From positions 4,069,799 through 4,133,798 of the forward strand of contig CM042086.1 in NCBI GenBank assembly GCA_023512835.1: a DNA stretch of 64,000 bases, written 5' to 3'. Below are positions 12,913 to 22,284 of the stretch, in pieces. Every line of letters starts with the position of its first letter. The first letter of the stretch is position 1. The notes under the pieces were generated by a model. The model made no database searches. It saw only the letters and a list, made by a program, of their open reading frames with translations, and was not told the origin of the DNA. Origin of the DNA: Taxillus chinensis (taxonomy: Eukaryota; Streptophyta; Magnoliopsida; Santalales; Loranthaceae). The position numbers and the translations under genes were made by a program.

Positions 12913-13166
12913 TAGGCTTGACAATTTTGACCTGCCCCACCCCGCCCTGATTTGCCTCGCCCCGATACGCTATTAGGTTGGGCTCGAGTCTTGCACGACC
13001 CGCCGCAATCCGGTATTTCTAAACAAAATAAAGCTAAAAATGTCGTACCGCCCCGACCCGATCCGACCCGAAGTATCAAACTTGTCGGATCGGGGCGGGT
13101 TCGGGGCAGGCTAAAAAAAATCAGGTCGAATTCATGTTGGACAATATCCGAGCCCGATCTGGCCCG
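12913..13166. mobile_element. GC-rich hAT-type MITE, 3' end cut off
   Basis: Same insertion as 17198-17463. The left target site CCCTTTAC is at 12905-12912 and the left end is TAGGCTTGACAA. The right terminus (TTGCCATCCCTA in the other copy) is missing because the sequence switches at GGCCCGT into retrotransposon LTR sequence. Confidence 0.75.
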
Positions 13167-13219
13167 TGACGTGTCTTGCCTTGCTGAACAAGTCTTCTGA
13201 AAAAATCAGGTCGAATTCA
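13162..13219. other. tandem-duplication junction with two filler segments
   Basis: Positions 13162-13199 are identical to 13359-13396 in the 5' LTR (38 bases). Positions 13200-13219 repeat 13115-13134 from the end of copy A (20 bases). Sequence homologous to the start of copy A (10189 onward) follows. Short identities bridge the joins: GCCCGT at the first and AATTCA at the last. Confidence 0.75.
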
Positions 13220-13302
13220 CATAACTTATTAATGCTTTTAAATTATTTTAACTCACTATTTAAAAAAAAACCTACTTTCAAAAATAATATGGCTAAGTCA
13301 TA

Positions 13303-13756
13303 TGTTGAGATTTGATTTCATGCATGCACTATTCACGGGAAGCAGTATTGAAGATAAAGCCCGTGACGTGTCTTGCCTTGCTGAACAAGTCTTCTGCTTC
13401 GTCTAGAAGTCTTTCCATATATTTACTTTCCTTATCGTATTAGAAGTCTTTCCTTTTTATTATTTTCCTTTATTTAATTCGTATTAGGGTATTTTGGTAT
13501 TTTACTTTAGTTTCCTAATTGCATCAAGTTTTCAATTTCTAGTTACTAGCTTGCCTATAAATAGGCCTTGTCTATGACAATTTATGTATTCAAATTTTTC
13601 AGATTATTGGCTATTGACAATTATAAACTCTCATATTAGAGGTTTATACTTATTTTCGGCTTTTCCAGTTAATTACTTGAATTGCTTGAGCTAGAGTTTG
13701 GGTATTCGGTTATCCTTCTCTAGATTGTTGTTGGATCCTAATTAAGGTCCTCAATA
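13303..13756 (+). repeat. 5' LTR
   Basis: Contains a TATA-like CCTATAAATAGG at 13554-13565, the likely promoter. Directly after it comes TTTGGTACTTTCATTGAGAG, which contains the TGG expected of a tRNA primer-binding site; I cannot name the tRNA. Confidence 0.88.
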
Positions 13757-13823
13757 ATTTGGTACTTTCATTGAGAGATCCTCATTAAAATTTCTCAATT
13801 TTATCTTGCGTTCTTCATCAGCA

Positions 13824-14664
13824 ATGACGGAGGCGGCAAGGACGAACAGGCAACGGTTTGAAGCCCTGGAGAATTCCATGACAGAGCTTTCGACAACTTT
13901 AGCAAAGATGGTTCAATTCCAAGACATAATTAATCAGAAAATTGATCGATTATTCGCATACAAAGGAAAAGATCCTATAGGATGCAGACGAACTTAAGGA
14001 GATAATCGTCGGTCACAACAAACTTCACATGAGGTGAAAGATATTTCAAGCGTTGAAGATGAACCATGTTTTCATAGCTCACATGGATCACAACATGAGG
14101 CTAAGTTCCCATATGATGACTCATCTAAAGGGATTGACGACCCAACTCCAACTTCAGAGTTCTTGATCCCTCTGACTTCTTTTGCTCGACCGATCGTGGT
14201 GGAAGATGCCCAAATCGAAGTCAACAAGGCTGTCACCGTCGAAGACTCTCTCGATAACATGATCCTTGTCATTGATGATGCCAAGTTTGGTGGTGCCCTC
14301 GACGCAAGGTGCACCCGATTTATAATTGTTCCCAACAACGTGGCCTTCATAATTGGATCGATCGACGCTCAAACCCCACAGGCCATAACTTTTCGTCATC
14401 ACTCTTTGTCATCCTTATCAACAAAAGTGTTTCACATGTCGGAGGTATTGGCGGAGCACACAATTGATACGAGATCTACTTCGTTTCTATTTTTACAGCA
14501 GCCTAATTTTGTGACAGTGAGACATGAGATTCACACAAGGAAGGAAGTCAGGAAATTTGTAAAGGATTATGGGTATTTAGGATTAATGGGACGTTGTACT
14601 TTAGATGTAGAACAATTTCTGAAATTTCCCTTGAGGACAAGGGAAGTTTCGAAGGGCGGGGGAT
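13824..14664 (+). pseudogene. gag-like reading frame of the LTR element, one in-frame stop
   Basis: ATG at 13824 (MTEAARTNRQRFEALENSM) opens a frame that meets TAA at 13995-13997. The same frame then continues open to the 3' LTR, in effect one ORF of about 280 codons with a single nonsense codon. The first 60 residues look helical, with the RFEALE...M..L pattern seen at the N-terminus of plant Ty3/gypsy gag proteins. I see no zinc knuckle and no protease motif. After 14664 the frame runs into the LTR to a stop at 14766-14768. Confidence 0.6.
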
Positions 14665-15116
14665 TGTTGAGATTTGATTTCATGCATGCACTATTCACGG
14701 GAAGTAGTATTGAAGATAAAGCCCGCGACGTGTCTTGCCTTGCTGAACAAGTCTTCTGCTTCGTCTAGAAGTCTTTCCATATATTTACTTTCCTTATCGT
14801 ATTAGAAGTCTTTCCTTTTTATTATTTTCTTTTATTTAATTCGTATTAAGGTATTTTGGTATTTTACTTTAGTTTCCTAATTGCATCAAATTTCCAATTT
14901 CTAGTTACTAGCTTGCCTATAAATAAGCCTTGTCTATGACAATTTATGTATTCAGATTATTCAGATTATTGGCTATTGACAATTATAAACTCTTATATTA
15001 GGTTTATACTTATTTTCGGCTTTTCCAGTTAATTACTTGAATTGCTTGGGCTAGAGTTTGGGTATTCGGTTATCCTTCTCTAGATTGTTGTTGGATCCTA
15101 ATTAAGGTCCTCAATA
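14665..15116 (+). repeat. 3' LTR
   Basis: Nearly identical to 13303-13756. Differences include GTAGTA for GCAGTA and GCGACG for GTGACG near the start. It is followed by the TCATA target duplication and then resumes copy-A-like sequence. Confidence 0.9.
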
Positions 15117-15370
15117 TCATATTATCCAAAAGCTTCACACTAATTAAAAGTCGTTTGGAGAACAAAAAGAGGTGCTAATTAACATCTCTAAACTATATGT
15201 GGGCATGTTTGGTATGATGATATTATTTTTGAAGACAAAATTATTTTTTAAAATAGTGAGCCTGATAAATTTAAAATTATTTATGACCGGTAAAAATTCA
15301 CTTGGGCCTATAATTATAAAAAATGAAAACACTTTTTTTGTTGTTTTTATTCTTGAAAATTTGTTTTTGC

Positions 15371-15614
15371 TTGGGGTGACAATTTTGCCCCACCTCGACT
15401 CAAGCCGCCCCGCCCCGATTTGTCCCGCCTTGACCCGCCCCGATCCGGTATTTTTAAATAAAATTAAGTTAAAAAAACTCTGCACAACCCAACCCAATCC
15501 AACCTGAAGTGCCCAAACTAGCGGGTCGTGTTGGGTTCGGGGCGGACTGTGAAATTTTGGGTCAGTTTTGGGTCGGACAGTATCCGGGCTCGACCTAACC
15601 CGTTCCCATGCCTA
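15371..15614. mobile_element. GC-rich hAT-type MITE (copy B, first)
   Basis: Duplicate of 11023-11299. Its interior has lost about 30 bases of the GC repeats and its right end is CCCATGCCTA. Confidence 0.62.
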
Positions 15615-16644
15615 GCCTTTGCTCGTCACCATCTTCACCTTTATGGGGTCTCTGATCTACTCTGTCCTGGCATGGCAAATCTAATGAGGCTAACAACAAT
15701 ACCTGTAGCAATTAGTCCCCCCTTGATCTATCCGGTGACATAGCAGATTTTGAGGTAGCGATGAAATATTAGGCAACACCCGTCTCCACCCCATATGTCA
15801 GTACCACCAAACATAAAACTGAAATAACACCCAACATACCCTTAACAACCCAAAATGCCCTAGATCTAAATGTAAAGGTATACATTAAGTTAGGCATAAC
15901 ATGGGAATATATCTAAATGTAAAGGTATGCATTAAGTTTGGCTTGAGCTTGTGTTTTTGGCTTAATCTTTAATTTTAGGTTTCAAAAATTATGTTGAATT
16001 AAATTTCATGAGTTGAGCTGGCCTAAATATAATCACAAAATTTAGAATCTAAGTAATATTAAAAAAACATAAGTGCCAAATAAAACTTCTTGTGATCCAA
16101 TTCTATATTATTCAACTCATTAACAACCCTTTATATATTAATATATATATAGAGAGAGAGAGAGAGAGAAAGAGAGTGTTTTGCTACAATGAGAACGTGA
16201 GGCCAGCTTCTTATCATGATAACTTTAATACGGATCGTTCGAACTTGCAACTAATGATCTATATTAGAGTTTAAAATTAAATGTAGCTCCACTACAGTGA
16301 ATCTACTACAGTTAAATGAAAGTTTAATATAGACCATTGAATTTTGATCTAATAGTCTAAAGTTCTCATAATAAGAGGGTGGTCTCACATCCTCTATGTA
16401 GCGCACGCGCACACACACACACACATCTTTATAGGATTATATGAAATTAGTGTCTCGAGAGATATGGATAAAGTAAACTTATATTAAATTATGTTTTAAG
16501 AATCATACACGACACATGAACATGTTTGCAAACTCTATAGATCAAACATCAATAAGAGAATTTGTTTAAAATGAGAAATAAAGATAACTTTTTGTTAATG
16601 GATTCTATTTCAATCTTAAAATCATAACTCATTAACAACCCTAA

Positions 16645-17048
16645 GAGCACTAATAGCAAATCTCTTATAGAAATCTACTTCTCTTTATTTAGGGAAAAAA
16701 AGTTTTAAAGTTACAAAATCATCCCATAAATAGAAGTCATATATTTAACTTTTTTCTATAAAATTTGTACAGTGTTTTCTAGTGTATTCAGAAGCATTGT
16801 TCACTCCATATAATTATTAAATTATATAAAAAAAATTTCTTATCTCTCACATTCATGTTTCTCATAACTTTCATTTGTATTCCATATTAAATTATAATTA
16901 TATAAAAAAAAGTTGTATAAAATAATGTTTTAATGATATAGAGAATAATTTATGAAATCTAGTGTGGTATATATTTATATAGGGAATCAAAAAGTAGTTT
17001 AAATTTATAAATTTTAAAAAAAAATTTGAAAGTCTTATGCGAGTGCTC
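16645..17048. mobile_element. Tourist-type MITE (copy B)
   Basis: Duplicate of 12364-12762, with GAGCACTAATAGCAAATC at the left end and GAGTGCTC at the right end. Confidence 0.6.
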
Positions 17049-17197
17049 AAGCAATATATTCGATCAATATAATCCAAACATCTTTATGGACCTTTATTAA
17101 ATTATAGTGTCAAAATGATGCATTATTAAAGAAACAAATGTCGATCAAGCATGGTCAGTAGTCGACTAAATTAAAAAAACATTATAGAGCCCTTTAC

Positions 17198-17463
17198 TAG
17201 GCTTGGCAATTTTGACCCGCCCCACCCTGCCCTGATTTGCCTCGCCCCGATACGCCATCAGATCGGGCTCGAGTCTTGCACGACCCGCCGCAATCCGGTA
17301 TTTCTAAACAAAATAAAGCTAAAAATGTCGCATCGTCCCGATCCGATCCGACCCGAAGTATCAAACTTGCCGGATCGGGGCGCGTTCGGGGTAGGCTGAA
17401 AAAAATTGGGTCAAATTCATGTCGGACAGTACTCGGGCCCGACTCGGCCCGTTGCCATCCCTA
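17198..17463. mobile_element. GC-rich hAT-type MITE, intact, 8-bp target duplication
   Basis: Ends TAGGCTTGGCAA and TTGCCATCCCTA form a 12-base imperfect inverted repeat. CCCTTTAC is duplicated exactly on both sides (17190-17197 and 17464-17471), the 8-bp signature of hAT transposition. The 266-bp interior is degenerate CCCGACCC/GGGTCGGG and encodes nothing. Confidence 0.88.
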
Positions 17464-17908
17464 CCCTTTACAAATGGGAGCACATGGCTAGGTGGCTAAT
17501 GCGGTTTTTCTCCCATGCAGGTCCAAAGATAAGTGAGAGTTGTTAAGGTTTTTTTTTACGTATTTTTATATTATTATTACTATTATTATTGGTTTTATGA
17601 TTTTTATTTTATTGAAGTTGAAGTTTATTTGATATAAGAGATAATGTGTTTTAAAAAATTATGTATTTTTAAAAAAGTTAGATCCCATAAAATAAAATAA
17701 AATAAAATAAGATAGGTTTGAAAACATAAAAATTTACTGAAATCTAACAACCCAAAAACAAGGCCCAACATGCAAAACTTTCACGACCAACCAAGGTGTG
17801 GGTGTAGGAAAAAAAAGGATTCGGGATAAGGTAGTACTGCTGAATGACACGCTGCACCAAGACAGACATAAGCTAAGCACTCAGTTCTGAAAAAACCAAA
17901 AGGAAGAA

Positions 17909-19837
17909 ATGTTGGAAATGCTTGAAGTTGGGCCCTGTGAAGATGCTTACCAGATGGGTTACGTGATAGGTCAGAGGTTCTCCAATCAGATAAGAAGCAG
18001 GCTGGCCGGGGATCTTATTCTCCGGCACCAGCTGATACCTTTTGCGCAATTGCCGCAATCGGAACTGCTCATCACTGCACTCATTGAAGCCAACCGGACA
18101 AGGTTTCCCAGCTACTGGGATGAGCTCCGCGGCACAGCAGATGGAAGTGCTGTGCCCCTTCTAGAGGTAATCAGTAAACCAATCAATAACATGACACTTT
18201 CATTTGCCCTCTGTTTTCAATGAGAAGTTTCTCAAGGGAAAAAGGAAAGGGCATGAGATGAATATGGATGGGAGACATTCAGTCAGGGTTAGGAATCTAT
18301 AATAACAGAATTGGGTCCCTGGTCTCCGTGCCTTTTTCTTAACTGTTTCATATCTTCAAGGTTGGAAACAGGGGAGATCTATTGGATGTTACAATGGTCA
18401 TCCAATGGTCACATTCTTGTTATCCATGACTTGCAGATACTACTGCTCAACTTTAGGAAGGAGATACTTCCGTTGGTTCCGAAGGCAGAGACAAAATCAA
18501 GCACCGATACTACAGAGGACTGTTCAGATATCCTAGTTGTGAGCCCGTCTATCGCAGTTGCTGCGCACAATGAGGATGCAAACATTGCACTAGTTGGTCA
18601 CACGTATACTCTAATCCTAACTTCTTGTGTCAAAAATATTTGGAATTTGAACAAATGGTTGTGAACTTAATTTCATATTTTTGTGTGAGGTTTGAAGCTA
18701 TCTGATCAAAGCAACTCTTCCAGGGGGACTGGACTTCACGGCCTACACCTATGCTGGGGAGCTCCCAACTTGTGCATTTGGGTTTAACAGCAATGGAATG
18801 GTAAATAAGTTCTCCTAAGTCCTACCCGTATAAATTCCAGTCCCAGCTTTGTATTTTTTCGGTCAAAATTAAACAAGCCAGACATTAGTTTTTTTTTTTT
18901 TTTTCCCTTTTTGGTATTGTGCTTAAAATGCGTAAAATTGAAGTACCTGAAAACCGATGTCTTAAGGCATTTACTCTGAATTCGGTACCCCCATCTGAGG
19001 ATGAGATTGTGGCTGGTGGAATTGGAAGGAACTTCATCTCTCGTGATTTACTTGAAACAACCAGCATGGATGATGCACTCAATGTACGAAATTATCTGTC
19101 TTCTTGCATTACTCCAGTTTGTAACTTTGTATTAATCATGGAGGTCTCTGGTCGATTGGCTTCCTTGTGTCTACAGAGAATACGTTCAGCAGAAGCCTCA
19201 GTGGGGCATAGTTACAACTTGATCAGCTTGAAACAACGTAAGATTTTGAGTGTTGAAACTGCTTCTAGGAACCGGGTGTCGGTCCACGAGGTTGGAACAT
19301 TACCTTTCTTCCATGCCAACATGTATCTCCATCTTCAAGTTCAGCAAGTAGGCCTATGTTGCTTCTCCTGATAATGCCAATTTGAATTCACATGAGTCAG
19401 AATGAAGCAGTTTTATGGAACGTTTATAATTTATTAATGATCTATATATGAAATTATTTCACTCATGGATGACTCATTCTGTTGAAGGTACAAGATGAGA
19501 GCTCAACCAGCAGGCAGAATAGAGCTGCTAGGCTACCGAAGCAATCAAAATCTGACTTCCTCTCACTACTGGGAGATGTGGAGGATTCAAAATACCCCAT
19601 GTACATGACAGGTAATTTTTTGAAGTTCATTTATTTAGTGACAAAAATAAAATATATGCTCTCCAATGCCTCCTGCTAAACCTGTTCCCCTTCTCATCAG
19701 GTCCAATACTCTACACTCTGTGTACAGCAGTATTTGATCTCGATGAGCAAACACTGTCAATTATCGAAGGAAATCCAAAGAATGGTGATGTGTCTCGTGT
19801 CTTCTCTTTAACCTCTAAAGAGCTCAAGGAAGCATGA
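17909..19837 (+). CDS. C45 / acyl-CoA:6-aminopenicillanic-acid acyltransferase-like hydrolase
   Basis: Seven exons join in frame: 17909-18166, 18437-18603, 18698-18800, 18967-19083, 19177-19347, 19488-19611, 19701-19837. All six introns are GT-AG and the product is 358 residues. It matches the plant protein family related to the fungal penicillin acyltransferase (Ntn-hydrolase fold, peptidase family C45). Conserved stretches are GHTYLIKATL, TYAGELPTCAFGFNSNGM, EDEIVAGGIGRNFISRDLLE and YPMYMTGPILYTLC. Cys115 in DCSDI is a plausible nucleophile exposed by self-cleavage; this is inferred. No signal peptide or membrane segment is evident. The plant substrate is not known to me. The start ATG is the first in frame and follows AAGGAAGAA. 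The gene looks intact. Confidence 0.92.
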
Positions 19838-20823
19838 GAGTGCATCTGATGCTGATAAGCAATAATTAATAACTCTGCTATGCTACAAAAGGGAAAGTAT
19901 ATGCATTATGCTTGAAATCTGTTGGATTATTGAATGAAAAAAATTAAATAGACTACCACATTTTCTTGAAAAGGAGCACTATTAATAACAAGTTTCTCCT
20001 TTAAGATGAAAAACGATTAATGACAACTCTTAGTCGTACCATTACAAACAAGTGTGTCCTTTTAAAAAAACCATTAATGACAACACTTAGGCTCATTATC
20101 AGGTCTCACATAGTAATTTATAACTAAGTCATTCTATCATTCACTATGAGAATTAATTCCTTCCTTCAAGTTAGTGATATCTTCATATACAAAAAGAGAA
20201 ATGTAATTATAAATTATAGTCCTTGCTTTTATAGTTGAAGAATCAAATTAAGTACTAATGGAGGGATAGATTTTATCTTAAATAAATAATATATAATACT
20301 AGATTTGATTTAACTTTTCATTCAATTTAATTATTGAATTTACAAGTATTTAATTATTTGTAATTTTAATTTTTTGGTTTTCAGAAATGAGTTTTTTTGT
20401 TATATTTAGTTTATAAATCAACATGGATCTTTTTTATCATAACCAACAAAATTTGTGCCTACAAGTCTTGTTGTTAAGACCTTACAGATTCAGTTAGAAT
20501 TAATTTTACATATCTTGATAAAAGATGACTAAATAAAGGAACTTTTTGTTTAGCAGCAGAACAGCTAACATGCCAAAGACGGTTTACATGTAAGTATCCA
20601 GATTTGCATAATCTCTGAACCGTGAAGCAAGATATATGTAGGAAAATAAGAATAATAATACTCGGAAAGGATAGAATAGACAGCATTGAGATCTTGGCCA
20701 TAGATGTCAGTCCTCCTTATGAAAGTAGCATCACCACTTTTGAGCCGTGTTGATATCAGAGCTCCCATTCTTTATGCTTGATGCAAAGCTCAAGGCAGCA
20801 TGTATCACATGACACATAGCTAA

Positions 20824-21289
20824 GAGCATCTCCAATCCTATGAAGCTAAATTGAGTAGCTAAAGCTAATTTTAGTTTGTTACAGTATTGTTTTGGCTAAT
20901 GGTGCTCCAATCTTATACCATCTATATTTTTATTTTACTATTCTTTTTCTCAATCTACCCTTATCTATATTAGCTCTAAATTCCTAATTCCTAATTTTCT
21001 TTTCTTCTCAAATCCCTAATTTGTTTGTGACGGGAGAGGGGAGGGAATGCAACGCAAGGAGTGGAGACGCGGGGGGGAGGGGGAGGGGGAGGGGAGGGGG
21101 GGAGGCTATGTTGGGTGGCGCAAGGGGCTGGATTGGAAATTTACCAACTTTGCTGAGCTGGCATTGTCAGCTAAAGTTTTATTTGGCTTTTTTTTTAACT
21201 TTTGCTAATGATATAACTAATGCATTGGAGAAGAATTTTAGGTAAATATAACTTTTGTTTTAACTTTTGCTAAAGGATTGGAAATGCTC
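20824..21289. mobile_element. Tourist/PIF-type MITE with a G-rich core
   Basis: Ends GAGCATCTCCAATCC and GGATTGGAAATGCTC are inverted repeats flanked by TAA on both sides (20821-20823 and 21290-21292). The centre (21071-21103) is almost pure G with single A interruptions. It has no coding capacity; the open frame over the centre is low-complexity. Confidence 0.8.
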
Positions 21290-21311
21290 TAAGAAGGTAC
21301 TTAATAGCTAG

Positions 21312-21830
21312 TGTTAAATATGAGGATTATTATGTGTATATTTTTCTTTGATTAGTTTCATATTTTAGGTTTCCTATTTTGCTCTATATGTATGTGATGA
21401 TAGGTTGAAAATGTAAAAAAATATTATTCGTTCAATATTTTTACATGGTATGAGAGCCCAACCAACTCGTGAAACCATTCTTTCTCCCATCAAATAGGCT
21501 AACGTATGCTTGATGACACACTCTAAGGTACAATTTGTTACTGATCTCAATGAAACAATTAAATCCGTTAAATATAAACTTGTAATTGAAAATAAGAAAA
21601 GATTTGAAATTGTTGACACGTTCCGTTACAAAGAGAATGAGATTAAACTGCTTGAGAACAGGATACAATACCTGAGAGGAGAATGAAAAGTTTAAAAGGA
21701 TTGAGAGTAGACATCAGGACATTAGAGATGAAAACGTTTTTTTGATAGACTAGTATCGGATCTTAAGATAGGCCTTCAAAGACTGGAAATAGAGTTGCTA
21801 CAAGAAAAGAAGTCGAATTGAACTGGCAAT
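21312..21830 (+). mobile_element. truncated LTR-retrotransposon relic with initiator-Met primer site
   Basis: A 134-bp stretch bounded by TGTTAAAT (21312) and TTTTTACA (21445) is followed at once by TGGTATGAGAGC, one base away from the TGGTATCAGAGC site complementary to initiator-Met tRNA used by many Ty1/copia elements. Downstream, 21520-21820 encodes in broken frames a coiled-coil-like peptide (ENEIKLLENRIQYL and DLKIGLQRLEIELLQEK). No second LTR or polymerase is seen. It is a 5' fragment of an old element. Confidence 0.5.
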
Positions 21831-22115
21831 ACTCAGCTAAGATTGCTGCCCGTTTTAGAATTGAGCCTGCCTGGCTGCCGAGGAGTTACTCGAGGGTTAG
21901 GGTCTAACAAGTTGCAGTCTGAAATTAGAATTGGAACCCCTATTAGAATAGATCCCTCAAGCTTAAATGATATTATATTTTATTATTCCGTTCTTGAATT
22001 AGCTAAATCATAAATCAATCATAATATATCGAAACCAAATATATCAAACCAATTTTAAAAATTATCAATTTTTAACCACCTGACTGCACATATATGATAC
22101 TAAATTTTAGTTGGA

Positions 22116-22284
22116 GTGTTTGGTTGGACAGTAAAAAAAATTGAAAAGTAAAAATGATCAGAATGAATATTTTCATTTTAAAAATAATTTTTTTATTATT
22201 TTTAATTTTTATTATTTTTACTTAAAAGTAACTATCACCTTCTAAAAACAAAAACAGAATATACTCAATCAAACATGCCCATAG
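22116..22284. mobile_element. possible small MITE
   Basis: GTGTTTGGTTGGACAG at the left and TACTCAATCAAACATGCCC at the right are roughly inverted, around an AT-rich centre that can fold back. No target duplication is clear. Confidence 0.35.

Larger units (their letters stand above)
10189..13166. repeat. tandem duplication, copy A
   Basis: Collinear with 13214-17452 (copy B) at roughly 90-95% identity in the stretches compared by eye. Copy A holds two GC-rich hAT-type MITEs (11023-11299 and 12913-13166), TA/GA/GT and CA microsatellites, and a Tourist-like MITE (12364-12762). It has about 485 bases (10480-10964) missing from B. It lacks the retrotransposon found in B and reads uninterrupted TAAGTCATATTATCC at 10270-10284. 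Its right end stops inside the second MITE. Confidence 0.85.
13303..15116 (+). mobile_element. non-autonomous LTR retrotransposon (complete, short)
   Basis: Two LTRs (13303-13756, 454 bp; 14665-15116, 452 bp) start TGTTGAGA and end CCTCAATA. They flank a 908-bp interior. The purine tract AAGGGCGGGGGA lies at 14652-14663, just before the 3' LTR. The 5-bp target duplication TCATA is at 13298-13302 and 15117-15121. The LTRs differ at roughly a dozen places by eye, so insertion is fairly young. The interior holds only a gag-like reading frame, with no protease, reverse transcriptase, RNase H or integrase. Movement would need proteins from a related element. Confidence 0.92.
13214..17452. repeat. 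tandem duplication, copy B
   Basis: Second copy of 10189-13166, enlarged by the retrotransposon at 13303-15116 and shortened by loss of the segment equivalent to 10480-10964. Unlike copy A it retains the intact end of the second GC-rich MITE and its flanking CCCTTTAC. It ends about 450 bp upstream of the C45-like gene, so it borders that gene's promoter. Confidence 0.85.

Noticed and set aside
11004..13200. Pro/Arg-rich frames across the GC-rich repeats
   Set aside because: These follow the CCCGACCC motifs of MITEs and are not conserved between duplicate copies.
20474..20768. Minus-strand peptide STRLKSGDATFIRRTDIYGQ looking like a coding exon
   Set aside because: Composition is exon-like and a GTATTATT donor follows, but no partner exon, start context or recognised family is visible, so it is not called as a gene.
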